Below are positions 33,601-45,137 of a stretch of DNA of 50,753 bases, one piece after another (within the stretch, counting starts at the first letter, position 1; the number at the start of each line of letters is the position of its first letter). The notes below the pieces were generated by a model. The model searched no databases. It worked only from the letters and a program-made list of their open reading frames with translations, and was not told the DNA's origin. The position numbers and the translations under genes are program-made. Origin of the DNA: Acanthamoeba lenticulata (taxonomy: Eukaryota > Discosea > Longamoebia > Acanthamoebidae); assembly GCA_002179805.1 (NCBI GenBank), contig NAVB01000091.1, forward strand, positions 1 to 50,753, read 5' to 3'.

Positions 33601-36339
33601 GGCCCGACCAGGGTCGTGACCAGGTGGAGAGCGATGTCGACGATGATGATGACGACGACGACGATGATGATGACGAGTTTGGAGCGAATCCGGACGAGGT
33701 TGAAGAAGAGGAGCCGTTGAACGACAACGTCAAGGAGGAGGACGATGAAGCTGGTTCGCTCCAACAACGGCGCACGGCCGCTAAGAAAAAGTCGCGCCAG
33801 GCGACGCTCAGCACCGAGTTGCTGTCGACTACGACGATGCCAACGACAACGCCGACGGCGGGCCGCCAAAAGCGGGCGACGCGGCGGCGCTATCCGGTGC
33901 CGACCAAGGTGCCCGGACCGGCAGAGAACTGCCACCACTGCAAGGCCAAGAAGGCCTACTGGCTCCACTGCCCGCGCGTGCCCAAGCATCGCTACTGCCA
34001 CCGCTGCGCCTTTAAGCACTTTGGCCTCTCCTACGACGACGTCTTCCCCACTGGCGGCGCCGCCTGGGCTCAGGTACCTCTTTTCTTTTTTTTTCAAATT
34101 CTTATTTATTATTATTATTGTATTTACCACTATTTACCACTATTTGCGTATTTATTTTTGAATTTTCAAAATTGGTTTGAAACTAAATCAACAAACGTTG
34201 CAGGGGTGCCCGTTATGTCGACGAACGTGTCCGTGCGCCGCGTGCCGCAAGAAATACCTGGCCGAGGGCGAGGCCGACCTTCTCACGACGGCGGTCAAGG
34301 CTGAGAGAGCGGCTGAGGGTGAAGGTGACGATGATGACGACGACGACGCTGCGGGGATGGTGACGGCCAAGCGAAACACGGGCACGAGGGAGCAGAGAAA
34401 GGCCTACGGAGCCAAGGCCCCGCGCCAGGACGGCCGTGACCAAGTCGACGATGATGAGGAGATCGACATTCTGGGCGTAAGCGATGAAAGCGAGGCCGAC
34501 GACAAGGACAACGAGAATGACGACGATGACGACGGTGATGATGGTGGCAACAACAACCTCCATCAAAAGGACGACGACGCGGGTGGCGGTACGTCAGCTC
34601 CTCGACCTCTTGTGCGCCTGCTGCTGGTGCTGCGAGGCCAGGCATGTGACTCACGCGTCACCTCGCAGGCGAGTGGGAGGTGCAGCAAGTGCTGGCGTGC
34701 CGGGCGCATGCGTCGACAGGCGCGCAGGAGTACCTGGTGCGCTGGAAGGACACCTGGATCGACTGCGACGGCCTCGAGGTGACTCCCCCCCCCCCCTTCG
34801 AATACCATTCCCTCTGAAACGGTCGTTGCTGACGTCATCTGTTATCGTCGACCTCATGCAGGGGGAGTACAGGGACGCGGTCCGCGCGATCCTGGCCATG
34901 CGGGATGTCGAGGACGAGGACGAAGACAAGAAGAAGAAGACGACGACAAAGACAACGGGCAAGACAGAGTGCCTCGTGCGGTGGAAGGACACGTGGGAGC
35001 CTGCGCGCAACCTCTCGGCCGCGTGCCTCCGCCGCTGGGAGGTCTCGGCCGGCGGGGGCACGTCGATGACGGCGACAGTGACGAAGACGACAACGACGAC
35101 GACGAGGGCCCTCGGCAGGAGGAAAACGACGGCAGCAAAGAATTCAAAACAGAACGAAAGCGAAAGCCAAGAACGAAAGCGGCAGAAACGAAAGAGAGAA
35201 GACGAAGAAGAGGACGAAGAAGAAAAGGACGAGGATGAGGACGAAGAGGCAAAGGGGGCCGAGCCATCGGCCGTGATGGTGACCACCCACAATTTTGAAC
35301 GCCTGCGCAAGCGCAAGCGAAGCCGCCTGAGGGACAACCTCCTGGGCGCCGGCTCGCCTCTGGTGGCCTCCTTCCCTTCCGGCCACGACCGAAGTCAACT
35401 CCACGACGACGATGGCGACAGCGGCGGGCTGTTCGTCCCTTCGTGGCTGGCGACGGCCCCCGTCGTGCAGCAGGTCCGCACCATTGACCTGCTGCAGCAA
35501 CATGGCCACCAGAACGACGAGGGAGACGATGAGGACGAGGACGAGGCGCGATCGCTGGACGCCATTCTGGAGATCTTTGACGACCCGGCCGCCGTAGTCG
35601 CGGCCGAGCCCGACCACCTCGAGGCGGCAGCAGGCGGAGCGGCGACGGCGGTGGCGTCTACGATCGAGCTCCTCGACGACGATGACGATGATGATAACGA
35701 AGAGGACGAGATGACGACGACGGGCGCAGCCTCGCGCCGGTCGTTTGGCTCGGCGGCTGCCGCCAGTTCACCCCTGGACGTGAGCAGCTTCCTCTCGCTC
35801 TCGCCCTTGGATGATCTTCATCCCTCTACGTCATCAACCTTCAAATCCGCCGCCGTCGCGTTGAGCCCCTACGCCCCGTACGTATGCGCGTGTCGTGTTG
35901 TGCGCGTGTGTCGTGCGGTGAACTCATGACACGACACGACACACACGGCACGGATACAGGCCAGACAAGATCCAGCTGTGGGCGCACCTGGCTGGGCACG
36001 AGCCGGAGCTGGTGGTCGATGTCGACCCGCTGCGACTCGTGGGCCACCTCAAGAACCTCCTCCGGTACGCTGCGCGACGCGACGCGCGCACGACACGCAC
36101 GCACGCAAGCGCGCGTGTATGCGACTGACGCGTATGCGCGTTGCTTCTCCAGGGAGCGGCTGGGGCTGAAGGGCCCGATGAGCCTGCGGCTGATGCCACC
36201 GACAACGACGAACCGACGGCGAGATGAAGATGGAGATGAAGAGGAAGGACAGCAACTGGACCCCAAGAAGACGCTGAAGGAGCAGGGCGTGGGCGATGGT
36301 GCCGACATTCGCGTTTCGCAGCCATCAACTGCCAGTTGA
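30644..36339 (+). CDS. Chromatin protein: disordered N-terminus, CDCA7-type zinc finger (zf-4CXXC_R1), two chromodomain-like segments, ubiquitin-like C-terminus
   Basis: Seven exons give about 1,720 residues. Exon 1 (30644-33121) encodes about 826 residues of Lys/Arg/Glu-rich disordered sequence. Exons 2-3 carry a cysteine-rich finger at about residues 1073-1140: CHHCKAKKAYWLHC, HRYCHRCAFKHFG, then GCPLCRRTCPCAACRKKYL after a frame-0 intron (34075-34203). Its spacing is that of zf-4CXXC_R1, the domain of CDCA7, the activator of HELLS in DNA-methylation upkeep, also seen in some plant histone demethylases. Exon 4 encodes WEVQQVLACRAHAS then QEYLVRWKDTWIDCD, a chromodomain core. Exon 5 repeats CLVRWKDTWEPARNLSA. 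The last exons end LDPKKTLKEQGVGDGADIRV, like the C-terminal strand of a ubiquitin fold. Nuclear chromatin binding is inferred. Acidic Asp runs (33633-33676) and Thr tracts are frequent. Confidence 0.85.
33633..33676. repeat. GAC/GAT trinucleotide repeat encoding an aspartate run
   Basis: An imperfect GAY repeat encodes a dozen aspartates in the linker before the CDCA7-type finger. It alternates GAC and GAT, so it is probably kept for the protein as well as by slippage. Confidence 0.85.
35928..35946. repeat. Second (ACACG)n tract, intronic
   Basis: Three to four units of the same pentamer found at 7084-7116. It lies within the intron before the exon beginning PDKIQLWAHLAGHE. Confidence 0.7.
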
Positions 36340-36418
36340 GTTGAAAATAATGTTGCATTGATTAAATAAATAAATAAAAATACATACACATCATAAATCA
36401 TTCAGCAATGTGAATGAA

Positions 36419-37063
36419 TCAGTCCTCGAGGATGGAAGGATCAGAGAGGAGAAAGGCCGGGCAGCCGCTTTGGCGGAAGCCGAGGTGGCAGTTGAGGAGA
36501 TGGATGAGGAGCGTGACGACGGCGCCCAGGGCCAGCAGCCGCAGCACGGGCCCAGGCGCAAATGGTGATGTCGTGGGGTTGGCCTGTACGGTGGTGAAGC
36601 GCCGCACGCGGGACGATGTCCGCGTTCGTCGAGTTCGGCCGGTTGATGATGTTGTTGGGAGAAGAGATGGCGACGCGTCAAGCAAAGGCGAGGAAGGAGA
36701 TGGCAAGGATTCGTGAGATGAAGAAGGCGAAGAGGGAAAAGAAGGATAATGAGATGGAGATGAAGGGTAGGAAGGACGTGTAGAGGATGATGTTGAGCCA
36801 ATTGAGGACGGAATAGGAGTAGCTGAAGTCTGAGTTTCGGTGTACTCAGGCAGCGAGGCCAATGAGGATGAAAGCGAAGAGGGCGCAGAAGGTGAGGGCG
36901 AGGATGAAGGTGTGTCGATTACAATGAGGTGGTCGCCGAGGGGCGGGGGCGGGACGACCGTAGTCGTGGAGGATGGGCTGTGCTGATGCTGTTGCACATA
37001 GTCCTCGAAAAACGAGCCGTCCTTCGACCGATTGCGTCGATGCACCTTCAGGTGGAGGTCCAT
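36419..37063 (-). CDS. Ser/Pro-rich protein with one C-terminal membrane helix, function unknown
   Basis: An intronless frame. The N-terminus (MDLHLKVHRRNRSKDGSFFE) is basic. A long Ser/Pro/Thr-rich disordered stretch follows (for example SPSPSAPSSLSSSLASL). The C-terminus has one hydrophobic helix (VLRLLALGAVVTLLIHLL) and about 23 further residues. This resembles a tail-anchored topology, with the disordered part facing the cytosol. I know no family for it. The ATG chosen is at 37061-37063. The frame is open to an ATG at 37175-37177, but that stretch is AT-rich and looks like 5' UTR. Stop at 36419-36421, about 80 bases from the end of the convergent chromatin gene. Confidence 0.6.
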   Translation of the reverse strand: MDLHLKVHRRNRSKDGSFFEDYVQQHQHSPSSTTTVVPPPPLGDHLIVIDTPSSSPSPSAPSSLSSSLASLPEYTETQTSATPIPSSIGSTSSSTRPSYPSSPSHYPSFPSSPSSSHESLPSPSSPLLDASPSLLPTTSSTGRTRRTRTSSRVRRFTTVQANPTTSPFAPGPVLRLLALGAVVTLLIHLLNCHLGFRQSGCPAFLLSDPSILED

Positions 37064-37687
37064 CACTCGTTGGCAGCACTTACGGGCGAGGCTACCCCAT
37101 TTCACAGACGTTTCTTTAGCAGGCTTTTTTGGCCAATATCGTGTTGTGTTTATTTTAATTTGGTGTCTGAAATGCATGTGTGCTATCACGCCCAAGCAGG
37201 GCTGAAAGGTTCAATTCTTGTTGATCTTTTGTATTGAGAACAAAGTGGTGTTCCCGCACCTGCAACACAGCGTCACGCCACGGGATAGGCGCTTCACCGG
37301 CAGACACGGGCCTTACTCTATTAAAAGGAAACAAGGGATTGCCAATTGTCCGTGAAGACTAGCGTCCCCCCTTAGTCTTAAATGTAATAGGAAAAAGTTT
37401 AGGAAACATAGCAATTCAACGCTATGAATCGAAAAACTTCATACCTTTCCTGGCGTCGTCTCTCGCCACTTATTGGGTTGAATTATTCTCCGCACTTGTG
37501 GGACTCTTTTTATCTCCTGTGAAAGAGTACAGAACTAAACTCCAGGCCATGAAGCTTTATGTCATTGGTATATGTACAAAAGCCATCCTCCCACATCTAT
37601 GTGCAAAGCTTTGTGATGGACGTGGTGATGAACTTGTGTTGTATTCTTATTTTTCTATTTTTTTTTTCATTTTGAAAAAGATGAAGC
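37064..37687. other. Spacer with no supported gene
   Basis: It holds the 5' region of the Ser/Pro-rich gene and the 3' region of URI. The 37250-37480 part has more even base composition than the AT-rich flanks and contains no open frame of note. A structured RNA is conceivable, but no tRNA boxes or known snRNA sequence could be recognised. Confidence 0.4.
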
Positions 37688-39822
37688 TCAAGGCTGCCCA
37701 CTCCGCATGGCACGGAAGCGCGACATCTTCTTGGGCGGCGGCACGGCCGTCTCCTCCTCCGTCATCTGGTTCACGACATGACGTCGCTCAAGTTGATGAG
37801 ATCAAAACAACAGCAACAAATCATCATCGTTCAGGTATGTACCTGTGACACGGGCCGGGGTTCTGGTTCGCGCTCGAGCACAGTCCCCGAGAAGGCACTG
37901 CCCAGCACTGTCGGCCGCTGCTCGGGCACGCCGCCCACCATGACCAACGGGGCCTCCGCAGCGCCGCTGCGCCGCTCCACCACCGGCGAGTCGGAAAAGG
38001 CCCGCTTGTGCGTCGTCGTCGTTGTTGTGGCCGTCGTCGGTGTCGACGTCGTCGGGACCATCGGCGTCAGCGCCGTCGTGGGCGAGCCGATGACAAACGG
38101 CTGTGGCGCCGCCGTCGGTGAGCCAATGACGAATGGCTGCGGCTGCGGCTGGAGCTGCGGTTGGGGCTGGGCCGTGACGGGGATCGTGTAGGCCGGGCCG
38201 GTGCCGCCGCCCAGCACAGTGAGGCTCAGGAGACCGCCGCTGCCATCGCTCAGCGCCAGCCCGCCCCCGGGCTGCTGGTACAGCTGTGGCATTTGTGGCA
38301 TCTGCTGCTGCTGTTGCTGCTGCGGCGGCGATCCAAACGGGACGACGAGCGGCGCGCCCGCGGGCACATGCGCCACCGGCCCGGCTCCGGCGGGCATCGG
38401 CGTGGCCATGGGCATGGTCATGGGCATCGGCACGTGATGCACAAACGGCGCTGCCGCGGCTGTCGCAACGGTCGCTGGCCCCGAAGAGGGGACGCCAAAC
38501 GGCTCTGGCGCGCGCTCCACGACGGTCCCGCTAAAGGCCGGCGGTGGCGCGGCGAAGCCCGACGAGGGCTGCTGCTGGTGCTGCAGCGGTGAAGCCGTGG
38601 GCGGCTTGGCCTCGGTCTCGCCGGGCTCCATGATGCGCACCGACTTGTTGACGTGCTGCTGCTCGTTGGCCCATTTGTCCGCCCGCCCAACATCGTCCCG
38701 CACGTCAGCCCAAGTGTCCCCGCGAAGCAAGAGGGAAGGGAAGGGGGGCGAGGCGGGTCTGCGCACGTCGGACGAGTCGCGGGTCTTGAGGCACGGCTTG
38801 GGCCGCTTGGTCCCGTGGGGCGACCCCGAAGACGACAACGACGATGATGATGATGACGACGACGAAGAAGAAGATGGCGCCTGGCCGTTGGCGCTGTTCC
38901 GCAGCTCTTCTTCCTCCTCGAGGGCGAGCAGCTGCATGAGGCGCGCCATCCGCCTCTCCTCCTCGGCGTCGTCCGCCTGCGGCGCCGGTTTGCTCACCGT
39001 CGGTGGCTCGACGACCTCGTCCTTGTCCTCATCTTCGTCTTCGCTGTGATACTCCTCGCGGATGTCCACGACGTCGCCCACGCCCAGCGCCTGCATCGCA
39101 TCCAAGCCCAAGGCCGAGGCCGAGGCCGCGTGAGAGCCTGCCGCGAGAGGCCAAGGAGGAGGAGGGGAAGGAGGAAGGGGCTGGACCTCGTGGCCCTGGC
39201 GCATCTCGTCGGTCATGCTCAGCCGGAGGCGCATGGCCTCGAACTCTTCGTTGAGGGTCTTGACCTCGTCCTTCAGCACTACGTTGTTGTTGTTGCGATT
39301 GTTGTCTATAAAAAAAACGAAAGTAAAAGTTGAATGTAGAAGATGAGGAGAGGCGTACCGGTCAAGCGGCGGTCGATGATCTCACGGGCCTGCTTGGTGG
39401 AGCGCTCGACAAAGTAGTTTTCGCCCAGCAGGACAAAGACCTCGTTGGTGTGCACGGCTCGACCCGGCATGAAGGCTAGCGGCCCGAGCGGCACCTGTTC
39501 TTACCGCGACCCCAGCTGATGCGTCAGCCCACTGGCAGGTGGAGCACGAATGGCGGTGGACGGGGTGCATGCCATGAGGGAGTACGAGGTCTGGTCGGCT
39601 AGGGTGGCAAGAGTGGTGTGGAGGCGTGTGTAGTCCTCACAAAACTTGTTAAGCTGCTCCGTGCGCTTAAGGTTCTCTTGAATGTCCTGCATTGAGGCGC
39701 AAACGATTTGCTTGGATCAATCAACTGAATCGCATTTTTTACTCATATGCCCATACCGCAGTGATTTTGCGCTGTGCGTTGCGGATGATCTCCGCAGCCG
39801 ACAGGGGACGTGGAACGTTCAT
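37688..39822 (-). CDS. URI1: Unconventional prefoldin RPB5 interactor homologue (URI)
   Basis: URI is an alpha-class prefoldin in the R2TP/prefoldin-like complex that helps assemble RNA polymerases and binds RPB5. The N-terminus MNVPRPLSAAEIIRNAQRKI is spliced to DIQENLKRTEQLNKFCEDYT, ADQTSYSLM, then VPLGPLAFMPGRAVHTNEVF and VLLGENYFVERSTKQA. These match human URI closely, including FMPG and HTNEV. The helical hairpin closes with VLKDEVKTLNEEFEAMRLRL. A long acidic, Ser- and Gln-rich tail follows. The conserved C-terminal motif AFSGTVxExE occurs twice (near 38525 and 37880). The last exon (37688-37765) ends KKMSRFRAMRSGQP, like the human SKFKAAR end. The intron at 39495-39572 starts with GC. 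The promoter is shared with alpha-SNAP. Confidence 0.92.
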
Positions 39823-40034
39823 CTTCCACCCTGGGCTGACACGGAACTGTGCCGCCTTTTCTTTTTCTAATATTTAATTCATTTCTTTTCTGCATACCAA
39901 AAATATTTTTCAGATTCACCCTCTCGGCCGAGATCTCGCACGAAAAGAAACTAGATCAACACCAAGGTCCTTGCTGTTAATTTAGCTTGTAGATAACTTG
40001 CAGAAAGAACCACACACAATCAATTCAAACAAAC
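39823..40034. promoter_or_regulatory. Divergent promoter interval (URI / alpha-SNAP)
   Basis: Two housekeeping genes start 212 bases apart, head to head. The centre (39865-39915) is AT-rich. No defined motif was recognised. Confidence 0.4.
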
Positions 40035-41463
40035 ATGGACAACAAGGGCGAAATGTTGATGCGGGAAGCCGAGAAGAAGCTCAAGGGCGGCTTCTTGTCC
40101 AACCTGATGGCTGGCGGTACCCGATATGAGGACGCGGCCGACCTCTTCACAAAGGCGGGTAATGCCTTCAAGTTGCAGAAGAAATTTGAGGAGGGTGCTG
40201 AGGCCTTCCGAAAGGCCGCAGGTTGCTACATGCACGCCCAATCGGCACACGAGGCCGCCACGGCCTACATCAATGCTGCCAACTGCATCAAGAAGGCCAA
40301 TCCGCGAGGTAAGGCTCTTTATTTATTTTCCACTTATTTCGATTCCTTTGATAAAATACTCAAATATTTATTTATTAAACAATGATTTAATTTTTTGCTG
40401 GCGCAGAGGCCATCGAGCTCTACCAGCAAGCCGTGGAGGTCTACTCAGACGGCGGACGGTTCTCCATGGCCGCCAAGATCCAGAAGGACATCGCCGAGAT
40501 GCTTGAAGCCGAGATGGTTCGTGTCTCCCTCTCGCCTTGCTTCTTCATGTTGTTCTCCTCGTTCACACGGTGGTGTCGCAGGACTTTGAGAACGCGATGG
40601 CGGCCTATCAGCAAGCTGCCGACTTTTACGAGGGCGAGAACGCCAAGAGGTGCTGAGAAATCCTCCCTGCCCTCCCCCCCAACTTGATGCCCCATTCGTT
40701 TTACCTTCCTCCATCCTCATTCCCTTCTTCTTTCTTCTTCTTCACCATCACCTGCAGCGCCGCTCGAGGCTGCCTTCTCAAGGTCGCCACGTTTGCTGCC
40801 GAGGCCGGCGACTACAGCAAAGGTATTTTCACACTTGAATGGAAATTCTATCTTTAATATTTCAATGTTTTGAATGCATTTTACAAATAATAATAATAAT
40901 GAAATCTTGTGATGTTGCGCGCGCAGCGATCGAGATTTTCGAGCGGGCGGGCGCAGAGGCCGTGGACGACCGTCTCCTCAAGTACGGCGCCAAGGAGCAC
41001 TTCTTCAAGGCGGGCCTCTGCCACCTCGCCGCCGGCGTGCGTCTCCTCTCTCTCTCTCTCTCCCCCCACACGTACCACCGCACGTGTACAAAAGGGCGTC
41101 TGACACCGCACACACGCACGCGCACAGGACGTTGTGTCGGCGCGGCGAGCGTTGGAGAAGTACTGCGATATCTGCCCCTCGTTCGACCGCGAGCGTGAGT
41201 ACAAGCTGCTCGAGGTGCGTCGCGTGTGTGTGCGGAGCGTGCGGTTCGTCACGGGGGGCTGACAAGAAAAACCCTTTTTAAATATTGTTTTTTTTTTTCA
41301 GGACATCACGAACGCGTGCGAGAACTATGATGTGGAGGCCTTCACCAACGCCGTGGTGGACTTTGATTCGCTGACCAAGCTCGACAAGTGGAAGACGAGC
41401 ATCCTCCTCAAGATCAAGAGCACCATCAAGGAGGGCGAAGAGGGCGAGGACAACCTTCAGTAG
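40035..41463 (+). CDS. NAPA: Alpha-soluble NSF attachment protein (alpha-SNAP)
   Basis: Alpha-SNAP links NSF to SNARE complexes so they can be taken apart after membrane fusion. Exons join in frame to give a TPR-like helical array: MDNKGEMLMREAEKKLKGGF, YEDAADLFTKAGNAFKLQKK, GAEAFRKAAGCYMHAQSAHE, AIELYQQAVEVYSDGGRFSM, AARGCLLKVATFAAEAGDYS, AIEIFERAGAEAVDDRLLKY and AKEHFFKAGLCHL. The C-terminus LDKWKTSILLKIKSTIKEGE then EDNLQ matches the conserved end; the penultimate Leu that stimulates NSF is present in ...NLQ. Length is about 290 residues, as usual. ATG at 40035 and TAG at 41461. Several donors are GTTCGT or GTGCGT. Confidence 0.96.
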
Positions 41464-41672
41464 TTGTGTGGCCCCACTTTCTCGTTTTAATTTATTTTCT
41501 TCTTTTTCCGGACATATAATCCGATTGGCGTAGCGCCTGTCCACTGGGATAGTTTCTTTTTCTCTCCGTTTGCTTCTCTCGCCGAGAGAAGAATGCATCC
41601 CGTAAAGGTCGAACACAAAACCAGTGCGAACGCAACCCAAACTCTCACAACAAACACACACATACGCATACC

Positions 41673-43250
<1,578 letters not shown>

Positions 43251-43284
43251 ACAAAATTTGTGAAAAAGAATAGGAAAAAAAACC

Positions 43285-43290
43285 AATAAA
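43285..43290 (+). other. Poly(A) signal (AATAAA) of the reductase gene
   Basis: CCAATAAA lies 35 bases past the stop codon, as after RPT4. Confidence 0.5.
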
Positions 43291-43415
43291 AACAATCATC
43301 CCTAAAATGATCACATAGTTCCTTGAGGAGGAAACAGGTTTGTGACTAAAATAGGTTTGGACTCAGTTTCCGGTCTCTTTTCTTGTTCTTTCTTTGACCT
43401 CCTCACTGAGCGGTA

Positions 43416-44891
43416 ATGAGTGACTCGACCGCAGTTCGGTTTGCCTTTCAGCTGTTCATCTTCATCAGCGCATGTGCAACGGCAATCGTCTGGTCACCCA
43501 GCCTCCTCCTCTACTTCATTGACTTCCAACCTCCACAATCTCCTCCACAAACAGATGGACACGACTATTTTTATTCCAACTTTTCCTTGTGCGGTTGCCC
43601 TCCCGACAGCACATCCACTTCTGCTTCTGCTTCTGCTTCTTCTTCTCCCTCTGCCTCTGCTTCTGCTTCTGCTTCTCCTTCGCCTCTTGCTTCAAGCGAG
43701 CCTGTGAAAGGAGTGGCATACGAGCTGCTTTCAGCTGAGGACCAGAAGCTCATCCTCGAAAAGTGGAGCCACTTAAATAACGTCACACATGCCGTGCTGG
43801 CCGACATGCTCACCACGCGCAACAGCAAAACCGAAAGGTACATCGCTCTTTAACTTCTCCACGAAGTTGACACTGAGCTGTTTCCTGCATCAGGCTCAAG
43901 GAAGCGAAGAAATCAGCAGTGCTGGCCATCCACGACGTTGACCATCGTTTGGGCCCAGGTACTCCACGATAATCACCACCATTCCTCCTTTGATGCCATC
44001 ACTAATGTCCACATTCAGTGTTGCTCAATTTCAGGCGCACACTGCCGGAGGACTGGCCCATCCAGGTGTTTCATGGCCCTGCTAACGCTGCCTGGATCGC
44101 TTCTTTGTGCGCTCCCTCTTCGTTCTCTCTTCGTCGGAAGGATCTCACCTGGCACTTTTACAGGAAGGAGATCAACCAGGTTGGAGCAACGACACACATG
44201 GTCCTGCCGTTAAACCTCACCTACAAGGCTTACAACGACTTTGTATCCAGCAAAAACTATTGGGACCATGTAGAAGGTGAGTACGTGCTCACGTTCCAGA
44301 CGGACACGGCCCTGTGCGCCAACTCGCCCTTCAAGATCCAAGACTTCATGGACTACGATTACATCGGCGCTCCCTGGGCAACCGCACTTGGCGATTGTGG
44401 CAACGGTGCCTTCCTCAGCTTGTGCAGTCGCCAACTGGAGCATCTACTAAAGTGTACGGATGCCGGGTGGATGGGAGGCAGGTGGTCTCAGCTTCCGCCA
44501 CAAGTCCACCGTGGTGCGTGTGATCGATCTATTCACCCCACCAGACGGCCAGCAGGAAGACTTGTGGTTCTGTAATTGCCTGTACCAGTTAAAGAACAAC
44601 TGGAAGCTGCCGGTGCAAGAGGCGAAGCCCGACATCAGCCGAGTACGCGCAGCTACCGCATTCATACCATATCTCTCTCTCTCTCTCTCTTTCTCGCTCT
44701 CTCTTTGCACAGCCAAGACTGATCTGTACCTGCAACAGTGCTTCTCGGTTGAGACCTATACCTCAGAGGCGCCTATGGGCGTCCACGCGCCAGGCAGATA
44801 CTACGCGAACAGCCTGCCATCATTTTACGAGTTTTGCCCCGAGGCCAAGATCGGCTTTCGACACCTGAAGATGGTGCCACCCGCCAAGTGA
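43416..44891 (+). CDS. DUF5672 glycosyltransferase, type II membrane protein
   Basis: The N-terminus (VRFAFQLFIFISACATAIVW) is a signal anchor, followed by a Ser/Ala-rich stem encoded by a hexanucleotide repeat. The catalytic region shows DUF5672 hallmarks: LPEDWPIQVFHGPAN, YVLTFQTDTALC (DxD-like metal site), DYDYIGAPWA and CGNGGLSFRHKSTV. The last motif is only restored by an intron from 44406 to about 44481 (G donor side joined to GTGGTCTC). It ends with EDLWFCNCLYQLKNNWKLPV and SVETYTSEAPMGVHAPGRYY. DUF5672 proteins are GT-A-like transferases, probably Golgi; donor and acceptor are unknown. Stop TGA at 44889. Confidence 0.82.
43617..43680. repeat. TTCTGC-type hexanucleotide repeat encoding a Ser-Ala stem
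   Basis: An imperfect repeat encodes alternating Ser/Ala in the stem of the DUF5672 transferase. Such stems carry O-glycans and tolerate length change. Confidence 0.8.
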
Positions 44892-45137
44892 ACCTGCACT
44901 TTGGCAGGTTGGTGTCCGGCCAGCGAAGGTCTTCCACCTACACAAACAACGTAAAGAAAAAACGCTAAAAACCAAAAAAATTAAATAAATAACAACAAAG
45001 ATATAATGCTGCGGGTGCGACTTGCCCAACAAGCCCAGGGGCCACTTGTGGCTCAGCAGCGAGGGTAACTCCCCCGGCCTGACCCGAATGGGCCACTTAG
45101 GTTTGATCAAACTACGTATCTCTTGAGTGGTGATTAG

